The position numbers were made by a program, and so were the translations under genes. Below the pieces are notes generated by a model that saw nothing but the letters and a program-made list of their open reading frames with translations, was not told the origin of the DNA and ran no database searches. Below, piece after piece: positions 8,488-22,192 of a stretch of 64,000 bases of DNA. This DNA is from Lactiplantibacillus dongliensis. GTDB taxonomy: Bacteria; Bacillota; Bacilli; Lactobacillales; Lactobacillaceae. Position 1 is the first letter of the stretch, and each line of letters begins with the position of its first letter. The DNA lies in the NCBI RefSeq assembly GCF_005405105.1, contig NZ_BJDK01000005.1, forward strand, positions 62,001 through 126,000. The letters are read 5' to 3'.

Positions 8488-9465
8488 CTATTCAAATGGG
8501 TAACGATAATCCCACTGCTGTCGAGCAGCCGTCATGATGTCCATCACGTCAGTAGTCTTAACTAAGCTGGTATTGGCTAAATCACCGGCAATCATCCGTT
8601 GCATATCAGCAATTTCGTAGTTCATCGCATTGGTGGACGCCCCAGCCTGAATCACCTGAGTCTGTCCTTGGTTATCCGTGAATAAAGCGTGATCGGCGCG
8701 CGGATAAGTGTCGATGGTGAAGTACCCATTTTCATACGCCACGATCCCTTGCTTGGGCATCTTAGCCCGGAAAGTCAAGGCCACGTTAGCGAGTTCATCA
8801 TGGGCATTACGTAGGCTGATCGTCTCGGCTTCATCAACGCCGGTACTGAAACGATGCATCGTGGTCCCAGTAATATATGGTTTAGCGGTTAAAAATTCCC
8901 GCACAAAGGCTAACGCGTAGACGCCAATATCCAGCAATGCACCGCCAGCTAAGTCGGGATTAAAGAAACGGTTAGTTGGATCAGGTTCCTTAAAGCTCCC
9001 AAAGCTGGCTTGGACCATCTTTAAAGCCCCCAGTTGGTGATCATTGGCAAAGGCGTGCAGCTTTTGATACAACGGCATGTGGTACAACGTCATCGCTTCA
9101 GCTAACACGAGCTGGTTGGCGGTTGCGAGAGCCTTAGCTTGATTCAATTGATCACTCGTCATTGTGATCGCCTTTTCACTGAAGACGTGTTTACCGGCCT
9201 TTAGCGCTGGTAGAATGGTATCGAGGTGATAGTTGTGCGGTGTCGCCACGTAAACGATGTCAACTAGTGGATCAGCTAATAGAGCGGACAAGTCACCGTA
9301 AGCTTTTGGAATCTGATGGTCGTTAGCAAAGGCATCTGCTTTGGCTTGAGAGCGTGAACAAACGGCATAGATTTCACCATCAGGCTGGTCAAAGTATTTG
9401 ACAAAGCTGTGAGCGATATTGCCGAGACCGACAATCGCCCACCGATATTTTTTAGGCATAGGCAC
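8488..9465 (-). CDS. Gfo/Idh/MocA family NAD(P)-dependent oxidoreductase
   Basis: This 325-residue protein has an N-terminal Rossmann fold with GLGNIA at about 13-18 and the family motif EKAI near 96, followed by the alpha/beta C-terminal domain common to glucose-fructose oxidoreductase and inositol dehydrogenase relatives. Substrate is unknown; sugars, polyols or their derivatives are typical. It is a monocistronic gene with its own promoter region and a shared terminator. A second, distantly similar member lies at 40313-41323, also as a single gene. Annotation beyond family level is not justified. Confidence 0.88.
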   Translation of the reverse strand: MPMPKKYRWAIVGLGNIAHSFVKYFDQPDGEIYAVCSRSQAKADAFANDHQIPKAYGDLSALLADPLVDIVYVATPHNYHLDTILPALKAGKHVFSEKAITMTSDQLNQAKALATANQLVLAEAMTLYHMPLYQKLHAFANDHQLGALKMVQASFGSFKEPDPTNRFFNPDLAGGALLDIGVYALAFVREFLTAKPYITGTTMHRFSTGVDEAETISLRNAHDELANVALTFRAKMPKQGIVAYENGYFTIDTYPRADHALFTDNQGQTQVIQAGASTNAMNYEIADMQRMIAGDLANTSLVKTTDVMDIMTAARQQWDYRYPFE

Positions 9466-9597
9466 GTTCCTCCAATTTTATGATAGGCTCCAAATTCATT
9501 CTAGCAGAAAAGTTGGGTTGGTCGGCGTTAAAAGCCATTTTAATTTTAGCTGAAAGCAGGTAAAATAGAGCCAACTTACATAGAAAGGACACCCGTC

Positions 9598-10242
9598 ATG
9601 GCAGCAAAAAAGCGTCGGCGTAAACGCCGGTCTAAAGCAACCGGGTTTTTAGTCAGAAAAGGTCGCGTGCAGTGGTTGAATGTGGTCGTCTTAGTTATCG
9701 TGATTGGTGGCTTGGGGTGGCTTGCTAGCACCCGTTGGCCTGCTTGGCGGCCGGTCCGACAAGCAACCACCGTTAAGACGCATGCCGGGTTTATCAAACG
9801 CCTGGCACCCGATGCTCAAGCCCTGCAGACGACTTATCAGGTGCGGGCCAGCATTACGCTGGCACAAGCTATTTTGGAATCGGATTGGGGCCAAAGTACG
9901 AACGCCACGGAAAACAATAATTTATTTGGTGTTAAAGCGACTGCCGCAGAACCCGGTAAGGTGATGACGACGCAGGAGTATTACGATGGGGCCTATCATC
10001 AAGTCAAACGCCGGTTTCGGGTTTATACCAGTTGGCATGCGTCGATGGTGGCACATGCCAAGCGGCTCGCACACGGTCCTGCTTGGGACCCCGGCCATTA
10101 TCACACGGTGATCGAGGCTACGACATATCAAGACGCGGCTCGGGCTTTAGCCAAATCCGGTTATGCGACGGATCCAGATTATGCGCAAAAAATAATTAAT
10201 GTTATTCAAAAATATGACTTAGAACGGTATGATAGTAAGTAG
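9598..10242 (+). CDS. Membrane-anchored GH73 glucosaminidase-type peptidoglycan hydrolase
   Basis: The 214-residue protein starts with a very basic cytoplasmic tail (residues 1-24), then one membrane helix (27-45) and an extracellular GH73 domain. The catalytic glutamate lies in AILESDWGQS (E94), followed by ENNNLFGVK, a GH73 hallmark. It is likely to cut beta-1,4 bonds next to GlcNAc in the cell wall. A TAAAAT -10 and an AAGGACACC ribosome site precede the ATG at 9598. xpt follows 36 bp later, so the two may be co-transcribed. The domain lacks cell-wall-binding repeats, which fits a short anchored enzyme. Confidence 0.85.
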   Translation: MAAKKRRRKRRSKATGFLVRKGRVQWLNVVVLVIVIGGLGWLASTRWPAWRPVRQATTVKTHAGFIKRLAPDAQALQTTYQVRASITLAQAILESDWGQSTNATENNNLFGVKATAAEPGKVMTTQEYYDGAYHQVKRRFRVYTSWHASMVAHAKRLAHGPAWDPGHYHTVIEATTYQDAARALAKSGYATDPDYAQKIINVIQKYDLERYDSK

Positions 10243-10278
10243 AACGTTTAAACTAGCTGAAATTAGTAGGAGGGCATT

Positions 10279-10863
10279 ATGCGAGAACTTGAACAACGTA
10301 TTTTAACCGATGGCCGGGTCTTACCTGGCGAAGTCTTAAAGGTTGATGGCTTTTTGAATCATCAAGTTGACCCAGATCTAATGTTTACGATTGGTTCCGA
10401 ATTCGCGCGACTATTCCGCGAAGCCAAGGTTACCAAGATTTTAACGGTCGAATCATCGGGGATTGCCCCCGCAGTGATGGCTGGGTTGCAGTTGCATGTC
10501 CCCGTTGTTTTTGCCCGCAAACACAAATCGGTCACCTTGATTGATGATTTATACACCGCTGAAGTCTATTCATATACTAAAAAAACGTCCAATCATATTT
10601 CGATTTCCAAGAAATTTTTGAGCGCAGATGATAAGGTATTGTTAATCGATGATTTCTTAGCAAATGGGCAAGCGGTTCAAGGCTTATTTGAGATTTGTGA
10701 CCAAGCGCAAGCTGAAATTGCTGGCGTGGGGATCGTGATTGAAAAGATCTTCCAAAGTGGTCATCAATTAGTCGCAGATCGTGGGGTTCGCTTGGAATCC
10801 CTAGCACAGATTACATCCTTTGATGGTGACCGCGTGCACTTTGCTTCAGAAGCAACCGATTAA
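10279..10863 (+). CDS. xpt: Xanthine phosphoribosyltransferase
   Basis: The 194 residues match the Xpt family length. The PRPP-binding motif [13 protein letters not shown] is at 120-132 and VESSGIAPA at 58-66. The enzyme converts xanthine and PRPP into XMP for purine salvage in the cytoplasm. In many Firmicutes xpt is preceded by a purine riboswitch and followed by pbuX; here only 36 bp separate it from the GH73 gene and there is no aptamer-like sequence. The next gene is an unrelated membrane protein, so regulation must differ from the classic xpt-pbuX operon. Confidence 0.93.
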   Translation: MRELEQRILTDGRVLPGEVLKVDGFLNHQVDPDLMFTIGSEFARLFREAKVTKILTVESSGIAPAVMAGLQLHVPVVFARKHKSVTLIDDLYTAEVYSYTKKTSNHISISKKFLSADDKVLLIDDFLANGQAVQGLFEICDQAQAEIAGVGIVIEKIFQSGHQLVADRGVRLESLAQITSFDGDRVHFASEATD

Positions 10864-10888
10864 TTTAGCTTAGAAAGCTGGGATTGAG

Positions 10889-11428
10889 ATGCAAGTTAAT
10901 CCGGGCATGTTAGTTTTAATTTTTGTGATTAATTTGGTGTACATCACCTTGAATACGTTGCGCTTTTTGTTAGTAATGCGTGGGTATCGCTATTTTGCGG
11001 CCTTTACCAGTGTGATTGAAATTACCGTGTATGTGTTAGGGTTGTCCTTAGTTTTGAATCGGTTGAGCAATCCGTTGAATCTAGTGGTCTATGCACTCGG
11101 TTACGGGGTCGGGGTCTACGTCGGCATGTTGATTGAAGATAAGCTGGCCTTGGGTTACACAATGATTTCGGTCATCTTACCAGATCCCAAGTCGACCTTG
11201 CCGGCAGTCTTACGAACAAACGGTTTTGGGGTAACACAACACGCAGCCTATGGTTTAGAAGGCGAACGGTTAGCGTTAGAGATTCTAGCACCACGTAAGA
11301 ATGAACGACGGTTATACGATTTGATCAAAACGGAAGCTCCAAATGCGTTCGTAATTGCCTATGAACCCAAGTATATTTCAGGTGGCTTTTGGCTGAAACG
11401 GGTCAAACGCCGCAATGCCCGCCGATAA
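10889..11428 (+). CDS. UPF0316/DUF2179 membrane protein (YebE-like)
   Basis: This 179-residue protein has three hydrophobic segments (about residues 5-24, 35-57 and 62-82), then a soluble C-terminal domain containing the DUF2179 fold, with the core ISVILPDPKSTLPAVLRTNG. Families of this type (UPF0316) are common in Firmicutes and have no assigned function. It follows xpt by 25 bp and is probably the last gene of that transcript. The C-terminus is strongly basic (KRVKRRNARR). Confidence 0.8.
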   Translation: MQVNPGMLVLIFVINLVYITLNTLRFLLVMRGYRYFAAFTSVIEITVYVLGLSLVLNRLSNPLNLVVYALGYGVGVYVGMLIEDKLALGYTMISVILPDPKSTLPAVLRTNGFGVTQHAAYGLEGERLALEILAPRKNERRLYDLIKTEAPNAFVIAYEPKYISGGFWLKRVKRRNARR

Positions 11429-11560
11429 TTTATTGAGCGTGCTAATTTATCAATATCGTTAGCGTGCTAGCATAGATATTATTGATACTTATAAATTGGG
11501 TGAACTTGTTCTTGAACGAAGCAATTAGCAATAGTTGGTGAAATTAGCGAAGGACGGACT

Positions 11561-11695
11561 GGATGACGCTCAGTGGTGTCGTTTGACTTAGCCGGTGGGT
11601 TTTGCCGGGTTAGTCAAAGCCCGGCTTATGAGACCGTACTGTGGCTCATAAACGTGGCCACCACGTTCCAGCGTCAGTCCAGGCCAACCGAAGCG
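11561..11695. repeat. Family A repeat, single-arm fragment
   Basis: Only the first palindromic arm of the element is present: GCTCAGTGGTGTCGTTTGAC through AAAGCCCGGCTTATGAGACCG to GTGGCCACCACGTTCCAGCG. Its outer bases form an inverted repeat of GACTGGATGACGCT with AGCGTCAGTCC. The diagnostic terminal CGCTTGGTGCTAG is missing. It lies in the 425-bp gap between the UPF0316 gene and the PurK-like gene. Confidence 0.65.
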
Positions 11696-11764
11696 AATAA
11701 TAAAACACTTTATTTAAGTTAAAAAACGAAAACGCTAAATATTCAGAAAGATTCGTGTCAATAC

Positions 11765-11793
11765 TTGCATGCACGCTACGGGCAACGTATGAT
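11765..11793 (+). promoter_or_regulatory. Promoter of the PurK-like gene
   Basis: TTGCAT (11765-11770) and TATGAT (11788-11793) are separated by exactly 17 bp, about 60 bp upstream of the GTG start. Confidence 0.65.
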
Positions 11794-11853
11794 AATTAAC
11801 GGATCACTAATCGAAAATTCATTTAATATTTATTTAAGAAAGTAGGGACGGAT

Positions 11854-13026
11854 GTGGACAACTCGGTTTTAAATCCAGGTGGTACTTTAGGCATCATCGG
11901 TAATAGTACCAACGGTGTTGGATTGGCGATTGCCGCGCACAATGCCGGCATCAATGTCGGTGTTTACGGTGATAACGAAAATACTGAGACCATGGAACTG
12001 GCAGATTTTCGTGTTGTCGGGGCCCTCAATGATCAGCAACAATTACAAAACTTCGCCGAACGTTGTGATATGGTGACGTACGAATCAGAAACCATCGATG
12101 CGTCAGTCATGGGCTTTTTAGCCGCGCATACCCGTGTACCTCAAGGGACCGATGCCTTAGAAATGATGCAAGATCGGTCGCTGGAACGCGCCTTTTTTGC
12201 CCAGTTAAACTTAAACGTGGCACCATCGGCAACGATTGTTAGTCTCGATGATGTCTATCAATCAATTGGGTCGATCGGCTACCCAAGTATTTTGAAGCCG
12301 ATTCAAAAAGGTTTGGGGCATAATCGGCAGCTGGTCATTAAGACGCAGACCGATATTGTCAAAGCGGCTGACTTATTGGATTGGGGTACTTATATGTTAG
12401 AATCCCTGATTCCATTTAAGAAAGAATTATCCGTGATTGTCGCCAAGACGCCGGATGAAACTAAGTTTTTCCCCATCGTCGAGAATCGGTATCGGGATCA
12501 TCAATTAATGATGACTATGGTGCCAGCGCAGATCGATCAAGCTGTTAATGATGAAATCTTACGGATCACGCAAGAAATTAGTGATAATTTAACGTATACC
12601 GGGATCTTTGAAGTGGCCTTTTTCTTGACCGATAGTGGTAATTTATATGTGAAACGGATTGTGCCGGCGATGCATCAAGCAGGCTATGTCTTTGAACGCG
12701 CCACTAATATTAGCATGGCCGAACAACATTTGCGGGCGATTGCCGGTTTACCGTTAATGCCAATTAAATCGCTGTTGCCAGTCGTGGCGGTGTACTTCAC
12801 ACCAGCGCAAGCAAATGTGATTCGTACCCAATGGCAGATTAAGCCCAACTGGTTCTTCAACTTCTATCACCGAACAAAATTGCAAGCTGAAAAAGCTGCG
12901 ATTGCGGGTCATGTGATGGTTGAAGCTGACTCAATCAAAGAAGCCTTGGAACAGATCGATGATACCAACATCTGGCAACTCCAACCGGCGCCAGATGAAG
13001 GGGCGGCAGCCAAAACTAGTGATTAA
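11854..13026 (+). CDS. ATP-grasp protein, PurK-like (5-(carboxyamino)imidazole ribonucleotide synthase family)
   Basis: A 390-residue ATP-grasp protein with PurK architecture: N-terminal Rossmann-like domain (GGTLGIIGNSTNGVGLA), VTYESETID, the ATP-grasp segment YPSILKPIQKG near 145-155, and FEVAFFLTDSGNLYVKRIVP. Several PurK consensus positions differ (for example VKRIVPAMHQAG where PurK usually has NEIAPRPHNSG), and no purE is adjacent, so it may be a paralogue with another substrate. The start is GTG at 11854 behind AAGTAGGGACGG. It has its own promoter and precedes pcrA. Confidence 0.7.
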   Translation: MDNSVLNPGGTLGIIGNSTNGVGLAIAAHNAGINVGVYGDNENTETMELADFRVVGALNDQQQLQNFAERCDMVTYESETIDASVMGFLAAHTRVPQGTDALEMMQDRSLERAFFAQLNLNVAPSATIVSLDDVYQSIGSIGYPSILKPIQKGLGHNRQLVIKTQTDIVKAADLLDWGTYMLESLIPFKKELSVIVAKTPDETKFFPIVENRYRDHQLMMTMVPAQIDQAVNDEILRITQEISDNLTYTGIFEVAFFLTDSGNLYVKRIVPAMHQAGYVFERATNISMAEQHLRAIAGLPLMPIKSLLPVVAVYFTPAQANVIRTQWQIKPNWFFNFYHRTKLQAEKAAIAGHVMVEADSIKEALEQIDDTNIWQLQPAPDEGAAAKTSD

Positions 13027-13085
13027 TCAGATTATGAAAACGGAAGAGTTTGGGTGTAGACCTGAACTCTTTTTGTCGTTAAATG

Positions 13086-13140
13086 CTGGGCTTCTAAATG
13101 GATCATGGCGTGCCAGTATTTTAGAGAACAACCGGCACCA
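13086..13140. repeat. Family A repeat, short degenerate fragment
   Basis: The stretch CTTCTAAATGGATCATGGCG followed by CCAGTATTTTAGAGAACAACC matches the distal arm of the family with scattered changes. No ends are preserved. Confidence 0.45.
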
Positions 13141-13322
13141 TCGTAAGTAGGGTGGTATTGTCGATTGGCCAATCAGCGTGATGATTTTAAGCAAACTGAT
13201 GGTCATCAGCACGCTAAATTAATAGAACAAACATTCGAAAAAGCCGGCTGAAAGGCCAGCATATCGGGCTGAAATTTGGTATAATATTTGTTGACTGATT
13301 TTTAGAAAGGGTGGCGAACAGC

Positions 13323-15581
13323 GTGTCGAAAGAAAGCCTATTGGCAGGAATGAATGACAAGCAACAAGAAGCCGTATTAGACACCGAAGGACCGCTACTA
13401 ATTATGGCGGGAGCCGGTTCGGGAAAGACTCGGGTGCTGACGCATCGGGTCGCTTACTTGATTGAAGAAAAAGGCGTTAATCCTTGGAATGTTTTAGCGA
13501 TTACCTTTACGAATAAGGCTGCGCGTGAAATGCGTGAACGAGTCGGTAACTTATTGGGTGAAGATGCCCGTGATGTCTGGGTTTCAACGTTCCATGCCCT
13601 CTGTGTTCGGATCTTGCGGCGTGATATTGACCAGATTGGTTATAATCGGGCCTTCACGATTGCCGGGACGAGTGAGCAACGGACCTTAGTTAAGCGTATC
13701 TTAAACGATCAAAATATTGACTCTAAAAAGTACGATCCACGGTCGATTCTATCGGCCATTTCTAATGCGAAAAACGATTTACAGACACCCGCGATGTATA
13801 AAGAAGCCGCGGCGAGTCCGTTTGAAAGCATCGTGGCCGATGTTTACGATCAGTATCAACATGAATTAGCGGCGGATCAAGCGGTTGATTTTGATGACTT
13901 GATTATGTTGACGATTCAGCTGTTCAAGCAGCACCCAGAAACGTTGGGCTGGTACCAAAATAAATTCCATTATATTCATGTGGATGAATATCAAGATACC
14001 AACAATGCCCAATATACCTTGGTCAACTTATTAGCTGAAAAGTATAAGAATCTCTGTGTTGTCGGGGATGCTGACCAATCAATCTATGGTTGGCGCGGCG
14101 CCAATATGGAAAACATCTTGAACTTTGAACAAGATTATCCAGAAGCAGACAGTGTTAAGTTGGAACAAAATTACCGGTCCACCAAGACCATCTTAGCAGC
14201 GGCTAACCAAGTGATTAACCACAATACCACGCGGCGCCCTAAGAAGTTATGGACTGAAAATGATGAAGGCCAACCGATTCACTATTATCGTGGGCAAAGC
14301 GAAAATGATGAAACCCACTATGTAATCGCTCAGATTCAAGAACAAATGCGCACCAATAAATATGACTATGGGGATTTCGCCGTTTTATACCGGACTAATG
14401 CCCAATCCCGGGTCATGGAAGAATCACTCGTTAAAGCCAATATTCCATATACGATGGTTGGTGGGAACAAGTTCTACGATCGTAAGGAAATTCGGGATAT
14501 CTTGTCGTACTTAACCTTAGTTGTTAATGACCAAGACTCTGTCAACTTTGAACGGGTCGTTAATGAACCGAAACGGGGCATTGGCCAGACCAGTGTTGAT
14601 AAGTTGCGGGCTTTTGCGGACGAAGCGAATTATTCAATGCTAGAAGCGGCAACCAATGTTGATATGGCTAATGGCATTGCGACGCGGACTAAGGGAGCTT
14701 TAGCGAAGTTTGCAGCGACGATGAATGAATTACGCGCAATGCGCGAATTCTTATCAGTCACTGATTTGACGCAAGAAATTTTGGATCGGTCCGGTTACAT
14801 GAAGGCTCTTAAAGCCCAAAAGACCGCTAAACCGCTTGAAACGCAGACGCGGATCGAAAACATTCAAGAATTCTTATCCGTTACCAAGCAATTCGATGAT
14901 GGTTATCAACCAGAAGAAGAAGATAGTGATAAGTTTGTGGATTTCTTAGCCGACTTAGCCCTCGTTTCAGACGTGGATAACGTGGAAGAAGAACCCCAAG
15001 CAGTGACGTTGATGACGTTGCATGCGGCTAAAGGCCTAGAATTTCCAGTTGTCTTTCTGATTGGCCTAGAAGAAGGCATCTTCCCACTGTCACGGGCTAT
15101 GATGGATGAGGATGAATTGGAAGAAGAACGGCGGTTAGCTTATGTCGGGATTACCCGGGCTGAAAAGCAACTCTATCTGACTAACGCCTATTCGCGGATG
15201 TTATATGGTCGGCGACAAAGTAACCAAGAATCACGATTTGTTGCTGAAATCGACCAAAGCTTGATTAAGAATGACAATACCTTAGAAGGGTCAAGCAGTA
15301 GTGACTTAAACGTGCCATTTGCGACTAAGAAAGCCTTGACGCCACGTTATAAGAAGAATCCAGTTGGGACTCGGCCAACCGTTAAGAAAGCGGCCGGAAC
15401 GGGTGCTGACAAGAATAGTTGGCGGATTGGCGACAAAGTTAAGCATCGTAAGTGGGGGACTGGAACCGTGGTTAAGGTGACTGGTGCCGGTGAAGATGCT
15501 GAACTCGATATCGCCTTTAAGTCAGAGGGGATTAAACGGCTCTTAGCCGCGTTTGCCCCAATTCAAAAAGTTCAGGACTAA
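13323..15581 (+). CDS. pcrA: ATP-dependent DNA helicase PcrA (UvrD/Rep family)
   Basis: A 752-residue superfamily 1A helicase. It has Walker A AGAGSGKT (K35), DEYQDT near residue 221, GDADQSIYGWRGA, QNYRST and the late motif VTLMTLHAAKGLEFPVVF, with the C-terminal Tudor-like tail IGDKVKHRKWGTGTVV that binds RNA polymerase in PcrA. The GTG at 13323 is chosen because GAAAGGGTGG sits 9 bases upstream; the in-frame GTG at 13311 would overlap that site. An extended -10 (TGGTATAAT, ending 13285) precedes it. It unwinds DNA in repair and clears replication/transcription conflicts. ligA follows immediately. Confidence 0.95.
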   Translation: MSKESLLAGMNDKQQEAVLDTEGPLLIMAGAGSGKTRVLTHRVAYLIEEKGVNPWNVLAITFTNKAAREMRERVGNLLGEDARDVWVSTFHALCVRILRRDIDQIGYNRAFTIAGTSEQRTLVKRILNDQNIDSKKYDPRSILSAISNAKNDLQTPAMYKEAAASPFESIVADVYDQYQHELAADQAVDFDDLIMLTIQLFKQHPETLGWYQNKFHYIHVDEYQDTNNAQYTLVNLLAEKYKNLCVVGDADQSIYGWRGANMENILNFEQDYPEADSVKLEQNYRSTKTILAAANQVINHNTTRRPKKLWTENDEGQPIHYYRGQSENDETHYVIAQIQEQMRTNKYDYGDFAVLYRTNAQSRVMEESLVKANIPYTMVGGNKFYDRKEIRDILSYLTLVVNDQDSVNFERVVNEPKRGIGQTSVDKLRAFADEANYSMLEAATNVDMANGIATRTKGALAKFAATMNELRAMREFLSVTDLTQEILDRSGYMKALKAQKTAKPLETQTRIENIQEFLSVTKQFDDGYQPEEEDSDKFVDFLADLALVSDVDNVEEEPQAVTLMTLHAAKGLEFPVVFLIGLEEGIFPLSRAMMDEDELEEERRLAYVGITRAEKQLYLTNAYSRMLYGRRQSNQESRFVAEIDQSLIKNDNTLEGSSSSDLNVPFATKKALTPRYKKNPVGTRPTVKKAAGTGADKNSWRIGDKVKHRKWGTGTVVKVTGAGEDAELDIAFKSEGIKRLLAAFAPIQKVQD

Positions 15582-18820
<3,239 letters not shown>

Positions 18821-18835
18821 GCGCTGACTTTTTCC

Positions 18836-18905
18836 GCTTCGGTTGGTCTGGATCGATGCTGGACCAACCAGAGTGACAAGTTAATCCAACTAGTTTCAAG
18901 CGTAC
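18836..18905. repeat. Family A repeat, terminal fragment
   Basis: The segment runs from CGGTTGGTCTGGATCGATGC to CTGGACCAACCAGAGTGACA and ends CCAACTAGTTTCAAGCGTA, a decayed right terminus. It lies between camS and gatC. Confidence 0.55.
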
Positions 18906-18982
18906 GAACTATAATGTATTAGTGGTCAATAAGTGATGTTCAAACACGTATAACGCAAAAGATTAAGAAAGAAGGAAATTTG

Positions 18983-19297
18983 ATGGCTGAAGAACGCATT
19001 AATGCCGAACAAGTTAAGCATGTCGCGGAACTCGCGAAGCTCGAATTTACCCCCGACCAATTAGAACTATTTACTGGTCAGTTGGAAAAAATTATTGGCA
19101 TGTTTGAAGAATTAAGTACGGTTGATACAACTGGGGTCCCTGTAACGTCGCGAGTTAGCGATCGGCAGAATGCCTTACGTGATGACGTTGCCGTTCAAAG
19201 CAACCAACGGCAGGCCCTATTAGCCAACGCGCCTGAAACGGCGGAAGGCTTAATCCGAGTACCAACAATTATTGACGAAAGTGGGGACGGCGAATAA
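18983..19297 (+). CDS. gatC: Asp-tRNA(Asn)/Glu-tRNA(Gln) amidotransferase subunit C
   Basis: The 104-residue protein matches GatC in size and pattern, with [16 protein letters not shown] near the N-terminus and the C-terminal RVPTIID typical of the family. GatC stabilises the GatA-GatB interface. ATG 18983 is chosen over the adjacent TTG because GAAGGAAA lies at a suitable distance. Its stop overlaps the gatA start (TAATG). Function is inferred from the complete gatCAB set. Confidence 0.93.
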   Translation: MAEERINAEQVKHVAELAKLEFTPDQLELFTGQLEKIIGMFEELSTVDTTGVPVTSRVSDRQNALRDDVAVQSNQRQALLANAPETAEGLIRVPTIIDESGDGE

Positions 19298-20760
19298 TGG
19301 ACTTTTTCAACCAAGATTTAACGAGTCTGCATGCTGATCTAGTTGCTAAAAAGATTAGTGCGGCCGAATTGACCCAAGCAACCTTTGACAACATGGCAAA
19401 AACCGATGCTAAAGTTGACGCGTTCTTAAACTTGAACGCTGATGCAGCTTTGAAGAATGCCCAAGCCATCGATGCTAAAGGCATCAATGCTGACAACTTG
19501 TTAGCGGGGATTCCCGTGGGGGTCAAAGATAACATTGTGACCAAAGGCTTAACAACGACGGCGGCTTCCAAGATGTTGGAAAACTTTGTGCCCGTTTATA
19601 ATGCGACGGTCGTTGATAAGATGTTAGCGAATGACATGGTGATTGTCGGTAAGACCAACATGGATGAATTTGCCATGGGTGGGTCAACTGAAAACTCAGC
19701 CTTTAAAGTAACCAAGAACCCTTGGGATGTTAGTCGCGTTCCTGGTGGCTCATCTGGTGGTTCAGCGGTAGCCGTGGCTTCTGGTCAAGTGCCGGTTGCC
19801 TATGGTTCTGATACCGGTGGTTCAATTCGGCAACCAGCGTCATTTAACGGTATCGTTGGGATGAAGCCAACGTATGGTCGTGTTTCTCGTTGGGGCTTAA
19901 TTGCTTTTGGGTCTTCACTAGACCAAATCGGACCAATGACACGAACGGTTAAAGATAACGCTGCAGCGTTGAATTTAATTGCGGGTAACGATGTGCATGA
20001 TGGCACGTCTTCCAAGCGAGCAGTGCCGGACTTTACCGCGGGTTTGACTGGTGATATTAAAGGCATGAAGATTGCGTTGCCAAAAGAATATATGGGCGAC
20101 GGAATTGATCCTAAGGTTCGCGAAGTCATCCAAAATGCCGTCAAGCAATTTGAAGACTTAGGGGCCACGGTTGAAGAAGTCTCGTTACCACATAGTCGCT
20201 ATGGGGTTTCAGCTTACTATATTATCGCGTCATCGGAAGCATCATCTAACTTACAACGGTTCGATGGGATTCGCTATGGGTTCCGCGCTCAAGATGTGAA
20301 GAACTTGGAAGATGTCTATGTTCGTAGCCGTTCTGAAGGCTTTGGTGATGAAGTTAAACGGCGGATCATGTTAGGGACGTTCTCCTTATCAGCGGGTTAT
20401 TACGATGCTTACTTCCACAAGGCTGGTCAAGTCCGGACGATGATTATTGATGACTTTAACAAGGTCTTCAATGATTATGATTTAATCATCGGCCCGACTG
20501 CACCAACCCCTGCGTTCAAGATTGGCGATGAAATCTCTGACCCAATCACGATGTATATGAACGATGTCTTGACGATTCCGGTTAACTTAGCCGGTTTACC
20601 TGGGATGTCAATTCCAGCTGGCTTAGCTGATGGCATGCCAGTTGGGTTACAATTAATTGGTAAGTCTTTTGATGAAAGCACGCTTTACAAGGCTGGTTAT
20701 GCCTTTGAACAAGCGACTGATTTTCATCAGGCGACCCCAGATTTAGGAGGGACGAACTAA
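19297..20760 (+). CDS. gatA: Asp-tRNA(Asn)/Glu-tRNA(Gln) amidotransferase subunit A
   Basis: A 487-residue amidase-signature enzyme with the Ser-cisSer-Lys triad visible as K77 (GVKDN), S152 (GGSSGGS) and S176 (DTGGSIRQP). It hydrolyses glutamine to ammonia, which is channelled to GatB for amidation of misacylated Glu-tRNA(Gln) or Asp-tRNA(Asn). It is translationally coupled to gatC and abuts gatB with no gap. Codon use is strongly biased, as expected of a housekeeping gene. Confidence 0.96.
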   Translation: MDFFNQDLTSLHADLVAKKISAAELTQATFDNMAKTDAKVDAFLNLNADAALKNAQAIDAKGINADNLLAGIPVGVKDNIVTKGLTTTAASKMLENFVPVYNATVVDKMLANDMVIVGKTNMDEFAMGGSTENSAFKVTKNPWDVSRVPGGSSGGSAVAVASGQVPVAYGSDTGGSIRQPASFNGIVGMKPTYGRVSRWGLIAFGSSLDQIGPMTRTVKDNAAALNLIAGNDVHDGTSSKRAVPDFTAGLTGDIKGMKIALPKEYMGDGIDPKVREVIQNAVKQFEDLGATVEEVSLPHSRYGVSAYYIIASSEASSNLQRFDGIRYGFRAQDVKNLEDVYVRSRSEGFGDEVKRRIMLGTFSLSAGYYDAYFHKAGQVRTMIIDDFNKVFNDYDLIIGPTAPTPAFKIGDEISDPITMYMNDVLTIPVNLAGLPGMSIPAGLADGMPVGLQLIGKSFDESTLYKAGYAFEQATDFHQATPDLGGTN

Positions 20761-22185
20761 ATGAATTTTGTGACGACGATTGGACTTGAAGTCCATGTTG
20801 AATTAAAAACCAATTCCAAAATTTTTAGTCCATCACCCGTGCAATTCGGTGCAGAACCTAACGCCAACACGAACGTGATCGACTGGGGCTATCCCGGGGT
20901 CTTACCAACGGCCAATAAAGGCGTAGTTGAAGCTGGGATTAAAGCAGCGACTGCTTTACATGCTGAAATTGAACAAGAAACTTATTTTGACCGGAAGAAT
21001 TATTTCTACCCAGATAACCCGAAAGCTTACCAAATCACTCAACATGAAAAGCCACTAGCCCATGACGGCTGGCTTGAAATTGAAGTGGATGGTCAAAAGA
21101 AAAAAGTCGGGATTGAAGAAATGCATATCGAAGAAGATGCCGGGAAAAACACGCATGCCAGCACCCATTCATATGTCGACTTGAACCGGCAAGGGACCCC
21201 GTTGATTGAAATTGTCTCAAAACCGGACATTAGTTCACCGGCGGAAGCTTATGCTTATTGTGAAGCTTTACGTCAACGTATCCAATTTACCGGCGTTTCT
21301 GATGTTAAGATGGAAGAAGGGTCAATGCGGGTCGATGTCAACATTTCGATTCGTCCAGCCGGCTCCGATACCTATGGCGTCAAGACCGAAATGAAGAACT
21401 TGAACTCCTTCAACTACGTTAAGAAGTCCTTGGAATATGAAGAACAACGGCAACAACGGGTCTTAATGTCGGGCGGCCAAGTTCAACAAGAAACTCGGCG
21501 GTTTGATGAAACGGCTGGCCAGACTATCTTAATGCGGGTCAAGGAAGGTAGCGATGATTACCGTTACTTCCCAGAACCTGATATTCCAGCGGTAGTTATC
21601 AGTGATGATTGGATTCACGATGTGCAAGCCACAATCCCAGAAATGCCAGGTTCACGTCGGGATCGTTACGTGAATGATTTCGGCTTGACCCCTTACGATG
21701 CGGGTGTCTTAACGCAAACGAAGGAAATGTCAGACTTCTTTGATGCGACGGTCGCACAAGGTGCTGATCCTAAGTTGACCTCAAACTACTTACAAGGGGA
21801 CGTTAATGCCTTCTTGAATGAAAACAAGGTCGATTTACAAGATACCAAGTTAACACCGGAGAATTTAGCTGGCATGATCAAGATGATCTCTGACGAAACG
21901 ATTTCTAGCAAGATTGCCAAGAAAGTCTTCAAGGCAATCATGGCTGGTTCTGAACCAGTTAAGTGGGTCAATGACAAGGGCTTAGTTCAATTATCTGATC
22001 CAGCCCAATTACAACCAATTATCGATAATGTCTTGGAAAACAACCAACAATCAATCGATGACTTTAAGAATGGTAAAGACCGGGCAGTCGGCTTCTTAGT
22101 GGGCCAAATTATGAAGCAGACGCATGGTAAGGCTAATCCGAAGGTTGTTAATAAGTTGTTGATGGCTTCGTTGCAAGCTCGTTAG
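20761..22185 (+). CDS. gatB: Asp-tRNA(Asn)/Glu-tRNA(Gln) amidotransferase subunit B
   Basis: A 474-residue GatB with the N-terminal signature [13 protein letters not shown], the central [26 protein letters not shown], and the C-terminal YqeY-like tRNA-binding tail. It phosphorylates the tRNA-bound Glu/Asp and transfers ammonia from GatA. The gene begins right after the gatA stop. A family B hairpin repeat starts within 8 bases of its stop codon, followed by an intrinsic terminator. Confidence 0.96.
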   Translation: MNFVTTIGLEVHVELKTNSKIFSPSPVQFGAEPNANTNVIDWGYPGVLPTANKGVVEAGIKAATALHAEIEQETYFDRKNYFYPDNPKAYQITQHEKPLAHDGWLEIEVDGQKKKVGIEEMHIEEDAGKNTHASTHSYVDLNRQGTPLIEIVSKPDISSPAEAYAYCEALRQRIQFTGVSDVKMEEGSMRVDVNISIRPAGSDTYGVKTEMKNLNSFNYVKKSLEYEEQRQQRVLMSGGQVQQETRRFDETAGQTILMRVKEGSDDYRYFPEPDIPAVVISDDWIHDVQATIPEMPGSRRDRYVNDFGLTPYDAGVLTQTKEMSDFFDATVAQGADPKLTSNYLQGDVNAFLNENKVDLQDTKLTPENLAGMIKMISDETISSKIAKKVFKAIMAGSEPVKWVNDKGLVQLSDPAQLQPIIDNVLENNQQSIDDFKNGKDRAVGFLVGQIMKQTHGKANPKVVNKLLMASLQAR

Positions 22186-22192
22186 AGTGTGA

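Noticed and set aside
10243-10278. Purine riboswitch before xpt
   Set aside because: Only 36 bp separate the genes and no aptamer core is present.
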